Positions 16,129 to 24,805 of a DNA stretch of 64,000 nucleotides are shown piece by piece. Each line of letters starts with the position of its first letter. Position 1 is the first letter of the stretch. Under the pieces are notes generated by a model. It was not told the DNA's origin and did no database searches. It saw only the letters and a list, made by a program, of their open reading frames with translations. This DNA comes from an uncultured Oscillospiraceae bacterium (GTDB taxonomy: Bacteria > Bacillota > Clostridia > Oscillospirales > Oscillospiraceae): positions 1 through 64,000 of the forward strand of contig CANQUE010000001.1 in the NCBI GenBank assembly GCA_947626905.1, written 5' to 3'. The translations under genes were made by a program, and so were the position numbers.

Positions 16129-17151
16129 ATGAACGAGCGCAAACAGGAGCCGCTGCTGGAAGCGGTCCATCTGAAAAAGTATTTCTCCCTGGCGAAAAAG
16201 AAGAAGCTCCACGCGGTGGACGACGTGAATTTCACCATTTATCGCGGCGAAACGTTGGGCCTGGTGGGAGAGTCTGGCTGCGGAAAGTCCACCGTGGGCA
16301 ACGTGGTGATGCGGCTGCTGCCCCATACCGACGGAGAGCTGCTCTATGACGGGAAGAATATCTTCGACGCCACCAAGGAAGAAAAGAAAGAATACTGCCG
16401 GAAGATGCAGATCATCTTCCAGGACCCCTACTCCTCGCTGAACCCCCGCAAGACCATCCGGGCCATCCTGCGGGAGGCCTACGAGATCCATGCCAACGAC
16501 TGCTTCAAGGGCGAGGATATCGACAAGCTGGTGGAACGGCTGTGCGAGAGCGTGAGCATCCCCCTGAACCTGCTGGACCACTATCCCCATGAGCTGGACG
16601 GCGGTATGCGTCAGGTGGTCGGCATCGCCCGGGCCCTCTCCCTGGAGCCGGAGTTCATCGTATGCGACGAGCCGGTATCCTCTCTGGACGTGTCCATTCA
16701 GGCCAGGATCATCAACCTTCTGATCGACATGAAGAAGGAGCGCAATCTGTCCTATCTGTTCATCTCCCATGACCTCTCCGTGGTGCGTCATATCTCCGAC
16801 CGCATCGCCGTCATGTATTTGGGACAGATCGTGGAGATGGCGGAAACGGATGAGCTGTTCAAAAACACGATGCATCCCTATTCCATCGCGCTGCTGTCCG
16901 CCGTGCCCCGGATCAACCTGGATCAGAAGGTGTCCCGCATCGTGCTCAAGGGCGACGTGCCCAGCCCCGTGGACCCCAAGCCCGGCTGCCGCTTCGCGCC
17001 CCGGTGCTGGATGGCCTGCGAGGAGTGCTTCGACGGCCAGACGCCGCCGCTGCGCGAGGTGAGCCCCGGCCATTTCGTGGCGTGCAAATTTGCTGAAACG
17101 TCTGCTGAGAAGGCGAAAAGCGCTGAGACCAGCAGCCTGGACAAGATTTGA
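16129..17151 (+). CDS. ABC transporter ATP-binding protein, DppF/OppF-like
   Basis: The second importer ATPase, 340 residues, starting directly after the DppD stop. Walker A GESGCGKST, Q-loop IIFQDPYSSLNPR, Walker B FIVCDEPVSSLDV and the switch FISHDLS are intact. The signature reads ELDGGMRQVVGIA rather than LSGGQ, a mild variation, with Ser replaced by Asp. The C-terminal CRFAPRCWMACEECF cysteine cluster is present. The short Lys/Ser/Glu-rich C-terminus is variable in this family. Confidence 0.94.
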   Translation: MNERKQEPLLEAVHLKKYFSLAKKKKLHAVDDVNFTIYRGETLGLVGESGCGKSTVGNVVMRLLPHTDGELLYDGKNIFDATKEEKKEYCRKMQIIFQDPYSSLNPRKTIRAILREAYEIHANDCFKGEDIDKLVERLCESVSIPLNLLDHYPHELDGGMRQVVGIARALSLEPEFIVCDEPVSSLDVSIQARIINLLIDMKKERNLSYLFISHDLSVVRHISDRIAVMYLGQIVEMAETDELFKNTMHPYSIALLSAVPRINLDQKVSRIVLKGDVPSPVDPKPGCRFAPRCWMACEECFDGQTPPLREVSPGHFVACKFAETSAEKAKSAETSSLDKI

Positions 17152-17167
17152 ATCAGAGGTGATACAT

Positions 17168-18190
17168 ATGAAAGCATGTGTTTTGACGGACTGGAAGACC
17201 CTCCAGATGATGGATGTCCCCAAGCCCGTTCCCAAGGAAGGGGAAGTGGTTATCCATGTGAAATACGCCGGCGTCTGCGGCTCCGACGTGAACGTGTTCA
17301 ACCACAACCATCCCACGGCTACGGTCCCCCGGATCATGTGCCATGAGATCCTGGGCACGATCGACGAGATCAACGCCGCCGGCCCCCTGGATTATAAAGT
17401 GGGAACCCGCGTAGTGGTGTGCCCGCTGACCTGGTGCGGCAAGTGCGAGGCCTGCCGGGCCGGCGCGTTCCATGTTTGCCGGAACCTGGGGATCCTGGGC
17501 CTTCACCGGGACGGCGGCTTTGCCGAATACGTGGCGGTGGACGCGGATATGGTGTTCCCCGTGCCGGATGAGCTGACCGACGAAGAGGCGATCCTTACCG
17601 AGCCGTTCGCGGTGGGCTTCCATCTGAACAGCCGGGCCGGCGTGCAGCCAGGCGATACCGTGCTGGTCTATGGCGGCGGCCCCATCGGCCTGATGGCCGC
17701 CATCAACGCCCGGTATTTCCGGGCCGAGCGGGTCGTGATCTCCGAGCCCAACCCGGAGCGGAGGGCCTATGTGGCCTCCTTCGGCTTTGAAACGGTCGAC
17801 CCGTCCCAGCGGGATATCGTGGAAGCGGCCATGGAAATGACCAACGGCGTAGGCTTCGACAAGGTGATCGAGGCCTCCGGCGCCGCGCCCGCGTGGCGGA
17901 CCCTGACAGACGTCTGCCGCATTCGCGGCGTGATCGCGCCTGTGGGCATCCCCAAGGGATTCGCGGAGCTGAAGGTGGTACAGCTCATCTTCAAAGAGCA
18001 GACGATCCTAGGCAACCGCGTCTATACCAGGGAGCATTTCATGCGTACGATCGGCATGCTGAAGGAGCTTCGCAGCACCTGCCAGCTGGAGCGGATCGTG
18101 GACCAGTTCATGCCCCTTGAGAAGCTGCCCGAGGCCATCGACACCCAGATGAACGGCCGCAACAAGGGCAAGATCGTCATGGTGATCTGA
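17168..18190 (+). CDS. Zinc-dependent medium-chain alcohol/polyol dehydrogenase
   Basis: A 340-residue MDR-family NAD(P) dehydrogenase, most like sorbitol, threonine or galactitol dehydrogenases. ATG 17168 follows GAGGTG by 6 bp; the longer reading overlaps DppF and is rejected. Catalytic zinc ligands are Cys in GVCGSDV and the His-Glu of MCHEILG. The structural zinc site is CGKCEACRAGAFHVC (C-x2-C-x2-C-x7-C). The Rossmann loop is YGGGPIGLMAA. In this operon it probably oxidises a hydroxyl of the imported compound to a ketone or the reverse; the substrate is not readable. Confidence 0.9.
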   Translation: MKACVLTDWKTLQMMDVPKPVPKEGEVVIHVKYAGVCGSDVNVFNHNHPTATVPRIMCHEILGTIDEINAAGPLDYKVGTRVVVCPLTWCGKCEACRAGAFHVCRNLGILGLHRDGGFAEYVAVDADMVFPVPDELTDEEAILTEPFAVGFHLNSRAGVQPGDTVLVYGGGPIGLMAAINARYFRAERVVISEPNPERRAYVASFGFETVDPSQRDIVEAAMEMTNGVGFDKVIEASGAAPAWRTLTDVCRIRGVIAPVGIPKGFAELKVVQLIFKEQTILGNRVYTREHFMRTIGMLKELRSTCQLERIVDQFMPLEKLPEAIDTQMNGRNKGKIVMVI

Positions 18191-18207
18191 GGGAAGGAGA
18201 TCTTACG

Positions 18208-19395
18208 ATGCCTGTTATCGAGAAAGTAGAAACTTTTCTGTTCAATCCGAACGCGTCGAAAAACCTGATGCTCTGCCGCGTCACCGCCTCCGACGGCACC
18301 TATGGCTGGGGCGAGGCATACGTCGGCAAGGGCAAGGAGCAGGTGGCCAAGGACATGGTGGACGCCATGGCAAAAGTGGTGAAGGGCCACAGCGTGTTTG
18401 AGATCCGCCACCTGACCCAGGTGATGTTCGACGATTTCCAGATCCGCCGCAGCGCGGTGGACTACTATTCCGCCTGGAGCGCCATCGAGATCGCCCTGTG
18501 GGATATCGCCGGCAAGCTGACGGGCCAGCCGGTGTGCAATCTGCTGGGCGGGCCCGTGCGCGACCATGTGCGTGTCTACGCCAACGGCTGGTGGTTCGGC
18601 ACCCAGTCCATCGAGGACACGATCCAGCGCTGCGAGAAGGTCAAGGCCATGGGCTTCAACGCGGTAAAATGGGACCCGTTTTTCGGGCCTTGGCGGAGCT
18701 ATATCGACCGCAGGGATGAGGACATCGCGGTGGAGCATGTGCGCGCCATGCGCGAGGCCTTCCCCGAGATGGACCTGATGATCGAGGTCCACCGCCGCCT
18801 GTCCCCGTATAACGCCATCCACTTTGCCGAGCGCATCCGGGAGTATGATCCCTTCGTCTTTGAAGAGCCCTGCCTGTCCGACAACAAGGATCTGCTGGTC
18901 CAGGTGAAAAAAGGCGCGCCCTATGCCAAGATCGTCACCGGCGAGACCTGCTATACCAAGGCGGAATTCAAGGAGATCTTTGAAAAGGGCTGCGCGGATG
19001 TGATCAACCCGGACACCTGCGTGTGCAACGGCATCCTGGGCATGGTGGAGCTGGCCGCCATGGCGGAGCCGTACTGCGTGGAGTTCTCTCCCCACAACTA
19101 CAACAGCACCACCGTCGGCCTGGCCGCCACGGTCCATATCTCCGCCGTCGCTCCCACGTTCAACATCGCGGAGCTGTTCATCAACCTGAAAGAGGGCTGC
19201 GACGAGATCACCTCCAAGGGCCTGAAGCTGGACAACGGCTATCTGGAAGTCCCCACCGATCCCGGCCTGGGCATCGACATCGACGTGGATAAGCTCATGG
19301 CCCGGTCCCCCAAGGATTTCCCGGCGCCCACCCTCACGCCCATCAGCAAGGAATACCCCAGCAAGCTGCTGGGACACGGAGGTCGGAAGGCATGA
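18208..19395 (+). CDS. Enolase-superfamily sugar-acid dehydratase-like protein (mandelate racemase/MLE family)
   Basis: A 395-residue enolase-superfamily enzyme. These abstract a proton next to a carboxylate, then dehydrate, racemise or cycloisomerise. The N-terminal capping domain ends near LLGGPVRDHVRVYANGW, a signature of galactonate/mandelate-type members. Barrel motifs run in order: AVKWDPF, LMIEVHRRL, FEEP, TGE, NPDTC and the late FSPHNYNS, giving acidic metal ligands and a general His. The arrangement favours sugar-acid dehydration over muconate cycloisomerisation. Its neighbours, an MDR and an SDR, are the usual partners of sugar-acid dehydratases. Exact substrate unknown. Confidence 0.85.
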   Translation: MPVIEKVETFLFNPNASKNLMLCRVTASDGTYGWGEAYVGKGKEQVAKDMVDAMAKVVKGHSVFEIRHLTQVMFDDFQIRRSAVDYYSAWSAIEIALWDIAGKLTGQPVCNLLGGPVRDHVRVYANGWWFGTQSIEDTIQRCEKVKAMGFNAVKWDPFFGPWRSYIDRRDEDIAVEHVRAMREAFPEMDLMIEVHRRLSPYNAIHFAERIREYDPFVFEEPCLSDNKDLLVQVKKGAPYAKIVTGETCYTKAEFKEIFEKGCADVINPDTCVCNGILGMVELAAMAEPYCVEFSPHNYNSTTVGLAATVHISAVAPTFNIAELFINLKEGCDEITSKGLKLDNGYLEVPTDPGLGIDIDVDKLMARSPKDFPAPTLTPISKEYPSKLLGHGGRKA

Positions 19396-20150
19396 GCGGA
19401 ATGTTCTCTCTGGAAGGGAAAATCGCGGTCGTCACCGGCGCCGGTTCCGGTATAGGCCAGGGCATCGCCCTGGGCCTGGCGCAGGCCGGGGCGGATATCG
19501 TGGCGGTATGTCACACCTCCACCGGCGGCGTAGAGGAGAAAGTCGCCGCCATGGGGCGCCGCTGCCAGATCGTTAAGGCGGATCTGTCCGCGATGGCGTC
19601 GGTCGACCAGATCACGGCGGCTGCCCTGGACGCTTTTGGCCGCATCGACATTCTGGTGAACGCCGCGGGCCAGATCTACCGGGAGCCCGCTCTGACGCAT
19701 CCGGAAGATAAATGGGACCTGGTCATGGACGTCAACCTGAAGATGCCTTACTTCCTGTCCCAGCGGGTGGCCCAGCATATGGTGGAGAAGGGGATCCACG
19801 GGAGGATCATCAACATCGCCTCCATGAATTCCTATTTCGGCGGTATTCTCGTCCCCGGCTATTCTTCCTCCAAGCACGCCATCGTGGGCCTTACGAAGGC
19901 GCTGTCCAACGAGTGGGCCCAGTACGGCATCCGTATCAACGCTTTGGCGCCCGGATGGATCAATACGAAACTGAGCGCCGCCGTCAAGGAAAACGAAGTC
20001 CGCAACGCGGAGATCGTTTCCCGCATCCCGGCCGGAAGGTGGGGCGAGCCTGAAGATTTTGCCGGTCCGGCGGTGTTTCTTGCCAGCGACGCGGCGGAAT
20101 ATGTGACAGGCGCCACTCTTCCTGTGGATGGCGGCTTCCTGGCCCGCTGA
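19392..20150 (+). CDS. Short-chain dehydrogenase/reductase
   Basis: A 252-residue classical SDR. It shows the coenzyme motif TGAGSGIGQGIA (TGxxxGxG), the NAG-like NAAGQIY, catalytic Ser in NIASMNSYFG, the YSSSKHA active-site Tyr-Lys, and DGGFLAR at the C-terminus. The start overlaps the upstream stop (ATGA) with GGAGGT 8 bp before it, so it is coupled to the dehydratase. SDRs paired with such dehydratases often oxidise 2-keto-3-deoxy acids to 2,4-diketo acids; applying that here is inference. Confidence 0.92.
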   Translation: MSGMFSLEGKIAVVTGAGSGIGQGIALGLAQAGADIVAVCHTSTGGVEEKVAAMGRRCQIVKADLSAMASVDQITAAALDAFGRIDILVNAAGQIYREPALTHPEDKWDLVMDVNLKMPYFLSQRVAQHMVEKGIHGRIINIASMNSYFGGILVPGYSSSKHAIVGLTKALSNEWAQYGIRINALAPGWINTKLSAAVKENEVRNAEIVSRIPAGRWGEPEDFAGPAVFLASDAAEYVTGATLPVDGGFLAR

Positions 20151-20174
20151 CGGATCAGATCGGAGGTATCTTCA

Positions 20175-20477
20175 ATGGTAAGACATATCACTTTGTGGAA
20201 ACTGAAAGATTTTGCCTGCGGCAACGACAAAGAGACCAACTATCAGATCTCCAAAAAGCTCAGCGCGGAGGTGGCGGCGCAGTTTCCCAAGCTGCTGCGC
20301 TCCGATGTGTATCGGGGATTCAAAAGCGGCGGGCAGAACTATGACATGGTGAACATCCTGGAATTTGCCAATCGGGACGACCTGGAGGAATTCCTCGCCA
20401 GCCCGATCCATGTCAAGGCCCATGACTTCAACAAGGAGATCCGCTCTGAGCGGGCGGTGATCGATTTCGAATTCTAA
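20175..20477 (+). CDS. Dabb (stress-responsive alpha/beta-barrel) domain protein, copy 1
   Basis: A 100-residue single-domain protein with the Dabb opening VRHITLWKLKD and C-terminal VKAHDFNKEIRSERAVIDFEF. Dabb proteins are small dimeric barrels; a few are cyclases or isomerases, most have no known reaction. AGATCGGAGG lies before the ATG. A relative sits at 21428-21757, so the pair may form a heterodimer or work on two related intermediates. Confidence 0.82.
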   Translation: MVRHITLWKLKDFACGNDKETNYQISKKLSAEVAAQFPKLLRSDVYRGFKSGGQNYDMVNILEFANRDDLEEFLASPIHVKAHDFNKEIRSERAVIDFEF

Positions 20478-20484
20478 TACCCTG

Positions 20485-20516
20485 TCCGCCTGAGCGTCTG
20501 TTGGCGCTCAGGCGGA
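20485..20516 (+). other. Intercistronic hairpin between Dabb and DUF1932 genes
   Basis: A perfect 12-bp stem (20485-20496 with 20505-20516) and 8-nt loop, followed by AAAAGGAAAGG rather than Ts, so not a terminator. Probably an mRNA processing or protection element inside the operon. Confidence 0.5.
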
Positions 20517-20534
20517 AAAGGAAAGGAGAAGATT

Positions 20535-21431
20535 ATGGTTATCGGTTTGATCGGTCTGGGAGATGTGGGCAGCCGGTTTTCCGGCGGCCTTGCGCGGGAC
20601 GAAGGCGCCGATGTCATCGGCTACGACCTCCGCTTCGGCATGGAGGAGTTCAAGGATAAGAAAGATCGCTGCCGGGAGTGCGGCGTGCGCCTGGCGGCCT
20701 CCATGGAGGAGCTGATGGGCGCGGCGGATCTTGTGATCTCCGTCACATCCTGCGACGAGGCTCTGAATACGGAGCAGCAGGCCCATCCCTATCTCAGGGC
20801 CGGACAGTATTATCTGGACTTCAACTCCGCTGTCCCGGCGATAAAGCGGCAGCTTCAGCAGAGAGTGGAACCCACCGGCGCCATTTTTGTGGACGGCGGC
20901 ATTCTGGACAGCCCCATGAACGGCTGGCACAAGATCCCCGTGGGCGTATCCGGCGAACATGCCCAGGAGGTGGTGGATATCCTCAACGGCAGCGGTATGA
21001 ATCTGCGCTACATAGGCCCCAAGGTAGGGCAGGCCTCCGGCCTGAAGATCCTGCGGAGCATTTTCACCAAGGGCCTGGAAGCGCTGCTGCTGGAAACCTT
21101 TGCCTCCGCGTACCGCTATGAGGTGCTGCCGGATGTGTACGGCTCCATTCAGGAGATGTTCGCCCGGGAGCCGATCCCCCGCATGCTGGAGCGGATGGTG
21201 ACCACCGACGTGGTCCATGCCCGCCGCCGCGCCGTGGAAGTGGGCGGCGTCGCCGATATGCTCCGGGACGACCACATGGACAATACCATGTCCAGCGCGG
21301 CGTACCGGAAGCTGATGTGGTCCGCCGGCTGCGGCCTGCGGGAGCACTTCGACGGAAAGATCCCCTCCGATTATCTGGAGGTGGCCGCCTATCTGGCGAC
21401 CCTGCGAACGGAACAGGAGGAGAAGGCATGA
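20535..21431 (+). CDS. NAD(P)-binding oxidoreductase, 6-phosphogluconate dehydrogenase-like with DUF1932 C-terminus
   Basis: A 298-residue protein. The N-terminal Rossmann domain has GLIGLGDVGSRFSGGLA and VIGYDLR, with an acidic residue ending beta-2. The middle has the beta-hydroxyacid dehydrogenase-like DGGILDSPMNG and a Lys in GLKILRSIFTKGLEALLLE near the usual catalytic position. The helical C-terminal half (RMLERMVTTDVVHARRRA) fits DUF1932. Members probably oxidise or reduce beta-hydroxy acids, but none is well defined. It is bracketed by the two Dabb genes, and its stop overlaps the next start (ATGA). Confidence 0.82.
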   Translation: MVIGLIGLGDVGSRFSGGLARDEGADVIGYDLRFGMEEFKDKKDRCRECGVRLAASMEELMGAADLVISVTSCDEALNTEQQAHPYLRAGQYYLDFNSAVPAIKRQLQQRVEPTGAIFVDGGILDSPMNGWHKIPVGVSGEHAQEVVDILNGSGMNLRYIGPKVGQASGLKILRSIFTKGLEALLLETFASAYRYEVLPDVYGSIQEMFAREPIPRMLERMVTTDVVHARRRAVEVGGVADMLRDDHMDNTMSSAAYRKLMWSAGCGLREHFDGKIPSDYLEVAAYLATLRTEQEEKA

Positions 21432-21757
21432 TCCGCCACGTGGTATTGTGGAAGCTGAAGCCGGAGGCCTGCGCTACGCCGGAGATCCTCCAGGCCAACC
21501 TTACCAAGATCCGGGAAAACCACCGGATCATGGATCAAAACTCTCCGCTGATCCTGCGGATGGAGCTGTGCCAGTCCGTGCGTCAGGGCGAGGATATCTA
21601 TGAATTCGGCGCCATCATGGACTTTGCCTCTCTGGAGGCACTGCTGGAGTACCGGGCCTCGCCGGCACACCTGGAGCCGGAGGCCAAGGCGTTTTGCGAT
21701 GCGGTCCGGGAGAGGAAGGCGACCATCGACTACGAGGTGCCGGACAGCGCCTTATGA
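21428..21757 (+). CDS. Dabb domain protein, copy 2
   Basis: A 109-residue Dabb protein beginning IRHVVLWKLKPEA, clearly related to copy 1, with SPAHLEPEAKAFCDAVRERKATIDYEV at its end in a similar arrangement. ATG 21428 overlaps the DUF1932 stop, and its own stop overlaps the MATE start (ATGA twice), so three genes are translationally coupled. Function unknown; probably an isomerase/cyclase-like or binding role in the same pathway. Confidence 0.82.
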   Translation: MIRHVVLWKLKPEACATPEILQANLTKIRENHRIMDQNSPLILRMELCQSVRQGEDIYEFGAIMDFASLEALLEYRASPAHLEPEAKAFCDAVRERKATIDYEVPDSAL

Positions 21758-23145
21758 AAGTCAAGAGCGCGGTCTCCCAGGAGGAGAAGCAGGCCGCCAA
21801 ACTCCGCGAGATCACCACGGGGCCTGTGCACAGGCTGATCTGCCGCTACGCGGTGCCGACGATCATCACGATGCTGATATCGTCGATGTACAATTTTGCT
21901 GACACCTATTTCGTCAGCGGAATGAGCGACGGCGCCACGGCCGCGGTAGGGATCGTATACTCTCTTGTCAGCCTGTCACAGGCGGTGGGCTATTTCTGGG
22001 GGCAGGGGTCTGCCAACTATATCTCCCGGAGCCTGGGAAGAGGAAACAGCGACGACTCCCGGGAAATGGCCCGGCTCGGCTTCGAGGGCGCTGCGCTGAG
22101 CGGCCTTTTTGTCACGGTCACAGGCCTGGTGTTTTTGACGCCTCTTTGCAAACTTCTTGGCTCACCGGATGAGATTTTGGCGGAAACCAAGACATATTGT
22201 GCTATAATCCTCATTGGTATCCCTTTCCAGATGACGTCGCTGGCCATGAACTGCCAGTATCGCTATCAGGGCAACGCCTTCAGCTCCATGGTGGGCATCA
22301 GCATAGGGGCGATACTGAACGTGGCGCTGGACCCGCTGATGATCTATACGCTGGGCTGGGGAATCTCCGGCGCGGCCTGGGCCACGGTCCTGTCCCAGAT
22401 GGTGAGCTTTCTGGTGCTCCTGTATCAGTCCCATACCAGGGGAAACATCCGGCTGGATCTTCGCCTGCGCCGTATGCGTCCGGCGATGCTGGCCCATGTG
22501 CTGCCGGGCGGCATGCCCTCTTTGTGGCGCAACGGCCTGTTGAGCGTTTCTGTGGCGGTACTGAACACGGTTTCCAAGCCCTACGGCGTGTCCGCCGTGG
22601 CGGCCATGAGCGTGGTATCCAAGATCATGAGCGTGTGCATCTCGCTGGCCACCGGTTTTGGGCAGGGGGCCCAGCCGGTTTGGGGCATGAACTACGGGGC
22701 CAAGCGCTATGACAGGGTCCTGCGGGCGTATTACTTTGCGCTGGCAGTGGGGTTTGCCATGGATCTGACCGTGGCAAGTATCTGCTACCTGGCGGCGCCG
22801 GAGCTGATCGACCTATTCCAGGGCTCCGCGGACTCCGACCTTATGTCCTACGGCGTCAGGGCGCTGCGCCTGCAGTGCATCACCTTCCCGCTGACCGCCT
22901 TTCTGCTCATCACCAACATGATGGTGCAGACCATGGGGAAGATGTTCGACGGTACGTTTTTGGCCGTTGCCAGAAATGGGCTTTACTTTATTCCCATCGT
23001 TCTGGTGTTCCGCATGTGGGGGATGGCGGGGATACAGATGTCCCAGCCCGCGGCGGACGTGTGCGCGTTCATCTCCACGGCCTTCGTCTTCCGTCGGGCA
23101 TGGCTGGAGCTGACGGGACGGCGGCCAGGAATATCGGACAGATAA
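21754..23145 (+). CDS. MATE family efflux transporter
   Basis: A 463-residue polytopic membrane protein with about 12 membrane segments in two repeats, of the DinF/NorM-like MATE type that exports compounds against Na+ or H+. The N-terminal PVHRLICRYAVPTIITMLI, then YNFADTYFVSG and the repeat-2 ISLATGFGQGAQPVWGMNYGA are typical. ATG 21754 is chosen because it overlaps the Dabb stop; the longer reading runs through that gene. In this operon it could export a toxic intermediate or the cleaved aglycone-like product (inference). Confidence 0.92.
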   Translation: MKVKSAVSQEEKQAAKLREITTGPVHRLICRYAVPTIITMLISSMYNFADTYFVSGMSDGATAAVGIVYSLVSLSQAVGYFWGQGSANYISRSLGRGNSDDSREMARLGFEGAALSGLFVTVTGLVFLTPLCKLLGSPDEILAETKTYCAIILIGIPFQMTSLAMNCQYRYQGNAFSSMVGISIGAILNVALDPLMIYTLGWGISGAAWATVLSQMVSFLVLLYQSHTRGNIRLDLRLRRMRPAMLAHVLPGGMPSLWRNGLLSVSVAVLNTVSKPYGVSAVAAMSVVSKIMSVCISLATGFGQGAQPVWGMNYGAKRYDRVLRAYYFALAVGFAMDLTVASICYLAAPELIDLFQGSADSDLMSYGVRALRLQCITFPLTAFLLITNMMVQTMGKMFDGTFLAVARNGLYFIPIVLVFRMWGMAGIQMSQPAADVCAFISTAFVFRRAWLELTGRRPGISDR

Positions 23146-23164
23146 AAACGCGGGAGGTATCGCT

Positions 23165-23701
23165 ATGCCGCCTATCTTTGAGATCCATACGGACCAGTCA
23201 AAAGAGATCCTCCGCCGGACGGCGGCCCGCATCATGCGGGGAAAACTGATCGCCTACGGATGCATCTGGATAGCCGTGGGGACGGCGTTCGCCATATTCG
23301 TCGCCGTGCGCCGGCTGGAAAACGCCTATTTCTTCGCGGCGCTCCTATGGATGGGCTGCGCGAGCTTTTCGGTGTACCGCTATGACAGCGTGCCCCGGCG
23401 CTATGCAGAGAAGACGTATTCGTCCATGGTCACCATGTATGGTCAGCCGGTGTCGACCTGGACGCTGGTCTATGAGGACCACTTCACGGTGGATAACCCC
23501 CTGCAGCGGACAAACCGCCGGTATGGATTTGACCAGTGTACGCTGCTTCTGGAGGACAAGAAGGTCTTTCTGCTCCGGACGGAGAAAAAAAGCTACATCA
23601 TCCTGGACAGGGCAGGCTTTGTCCAAGGCGACAGCGAACAGTTCCCGGCGTTTATCCGCAGCAAGATCGGTCCGGCGCAGCAAAAAACCACGGCTCGTTA
23701 A
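23165..23701 (+). CDS. YcxB-like C-terminal domain membrane protein
   Basis: A 178-residue protein with two closely spaced membrane helices (about 29-47 and 52-66) and a soluble C-terminal domain (about 90-165) containing YGFDQCTLLLEDKKVFLLRTEKKSYII-type strands that resemble YcxB-like domains. The ribosome binding site GGGAGG precedes the ATG. It is the last gene before the terminator and may be a passenger of the operon rather than part of the pathway. Function unknown. Confidence 0.65.
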   Translation: MPPIFEIHTDQSKEILRRTAARIMRGKLIAYGCIWIAVGTAFAIFVAVRRLENAYFFAALLWMGCASFSVYRYDSVPRRYAEKTYSSMVTMYGQPVSTWTLVYEDHFTVDNPLQRTNRRYGFDQCTLLLEDKKVFLLRTEKKSYIILDRAGFVQGDSEQFPAFIRSKIGPAQQKTTAR

Positions 23702-23717
23702 GAGCCGTGGTTTTTTG
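23682..23717. terminator. Bidirectional terminator between the catabolic operon and lacI-type gene
   Basis: An 11-bp stem (23686-23696 with 23702-23712) and GTTAA loop with an A-run on the left and T-run on the right, so it ends both the rightward operon and the convergent LacI transcript. Confidence 0.9.
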
Positions 23718-23728
23718 TTCCTTAAAAC

Positions 23729-24751
23729 TTACAAAAGAGTGGAGCGGCGGATGGTGAGCGTTGCGGGAATGACCCGGTGGATCGCCTCATGGCCAAGATC
23801 TTCCCCGGAGACCCGGGAGATGAGCAGATTCAGCGCCTCCCGGCACACAAGGTCGACAGGCTGGGAGATCACGGAAAGCTCCGCGGCCGCCGCCATGGGA
23901 TCGTTTTCCACCACGTAGCCCAATATGGCTAGATCTTTGGGGTAGCGCAGACCCATGAGCTGGCATGCCCAGTGCACGTTGGACAGATCCTCCACCGACG
24001 GGACAAATATGGCCTTGCGGTCGTCGGGGTAGGCGGCCATAAAATGAGTCAGGGCATTTCGCAGAGAATAGGTATGGTTCGTATCCACAGAGTACTCGAT
24101 GGGTTCCAGACCGTCGTTCTTCGCGATAAAATCGTGATAGGCCCGCAAACGGGTATTCAGGGTGCTGTAGGGGGAGATTGCCTCTTTGTTGATGAAAATG
24201 GCGATCTTGTTAAAGCCAGACACCGTCAGATTCAAAAGCGCGTCCTGTACGACTTCATAATGGTTCTGGCTGACGCTGTCAAAGGTCGGGGAGTCCTCGC
24301 ACCGGTCTACACGCACCACCGGCACGCCCGCCTCCACGGCTCTGCGATAATAGGTATCCCCGCTTCCGGTGAAGGTAAGGATGCCGTCCACCCGGTGGTC
24401 CAACAGCTCCTGGATCTTCTGTTCTTCGGTGGCGTTGTTGTTTTCAATGGAAACGATGATGGGGCTGTAAATGGTATCGTTGCAGGCCATGCACACGCCG
24501 CGGAGGGAAAGGCTGGACGCGGTCATGTGCACCTGGTGCATGACCACGCCGATCAAATAGCTCTTGCTGGATTTCAGCCCGCGGGCCACAAGGCTGGGGC
24601 GGTAGTTGTGCCGCTGGATCGCGATGCGGATCTTCTCGCGGGTATTCTTCGACATATACTGATACTGCCCGCTGAGAAACCTCGATACCGTGGTGGTGGA
24701 AACGCCAACTTCATTGGCGATACTGGAGATGGTAGCTCTTTTATCGTCCAT
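23729..24751 (-). CDS. LacI-family transcriptional regulator
   Basis: A 340-residue regulator. The N-terminal helix-turn-helix is typical (TISSIANEVGVSTTTVSRFL) with the hinge helix YRPSLVARGLKSSKSYLIGVV. The rest is a periplasmic-binding-protein-like sensor domain (about 60-335). It is convergent with the catabolic operon and closes the locus, so it is the probable repressor of the divergent 9.5-9.9 kb promoters; candidate AANCGNTT boxes lie there. The ribosome binding site is weak (AGGCGG), as for many repressors kept at low level. Confidence 0.93.
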   Translation of the reverse strand: MDDKRATISSIANEVGVSTTTVSRFLSGQYQYMSKNTREKIRIAIQRHNYRPSLVARGLKSSKSYLIGVVMHQVHMTASSLSLRGVCMACNDTIYSPIIVSIENNNATEEQKIQELLDHRVDGILTFTGSGDTYYRRAVEAGVPVVRVDRCEDSPTFDSVSQNHYEVVQDALLNLTVSGFNKIAIFINKEAISPYSTLNTRLRAYHDFIAKNDGLEPIEYSVDTNHTYSLRNALTHFMAAYPDDRKAIFVPSVEDLSNVHWACQLMGLRYPKDLAILGYVVENDPMAAAAELSVISQPVDLVCREALNLLISRVSGEDLGHEAIHRVIPATLTIRRSTLL

Positions 24752-24805
24752 GTATAGACCGCCTGTCTGATTGGGCTGTTCAATAGTTTGGTAGATTTAT
24801 TTAAT

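Noticed and set aside
18208-19395. Muconate cycloisomerase of an aromatic pathway, with Dabb proteins as muconolactone isomerase
   Set aside because: The VYANGW, KWDPF and SPHNYNS motifs resemble sugar-acid dehydratases more, and no ring-cleavage genes are present.
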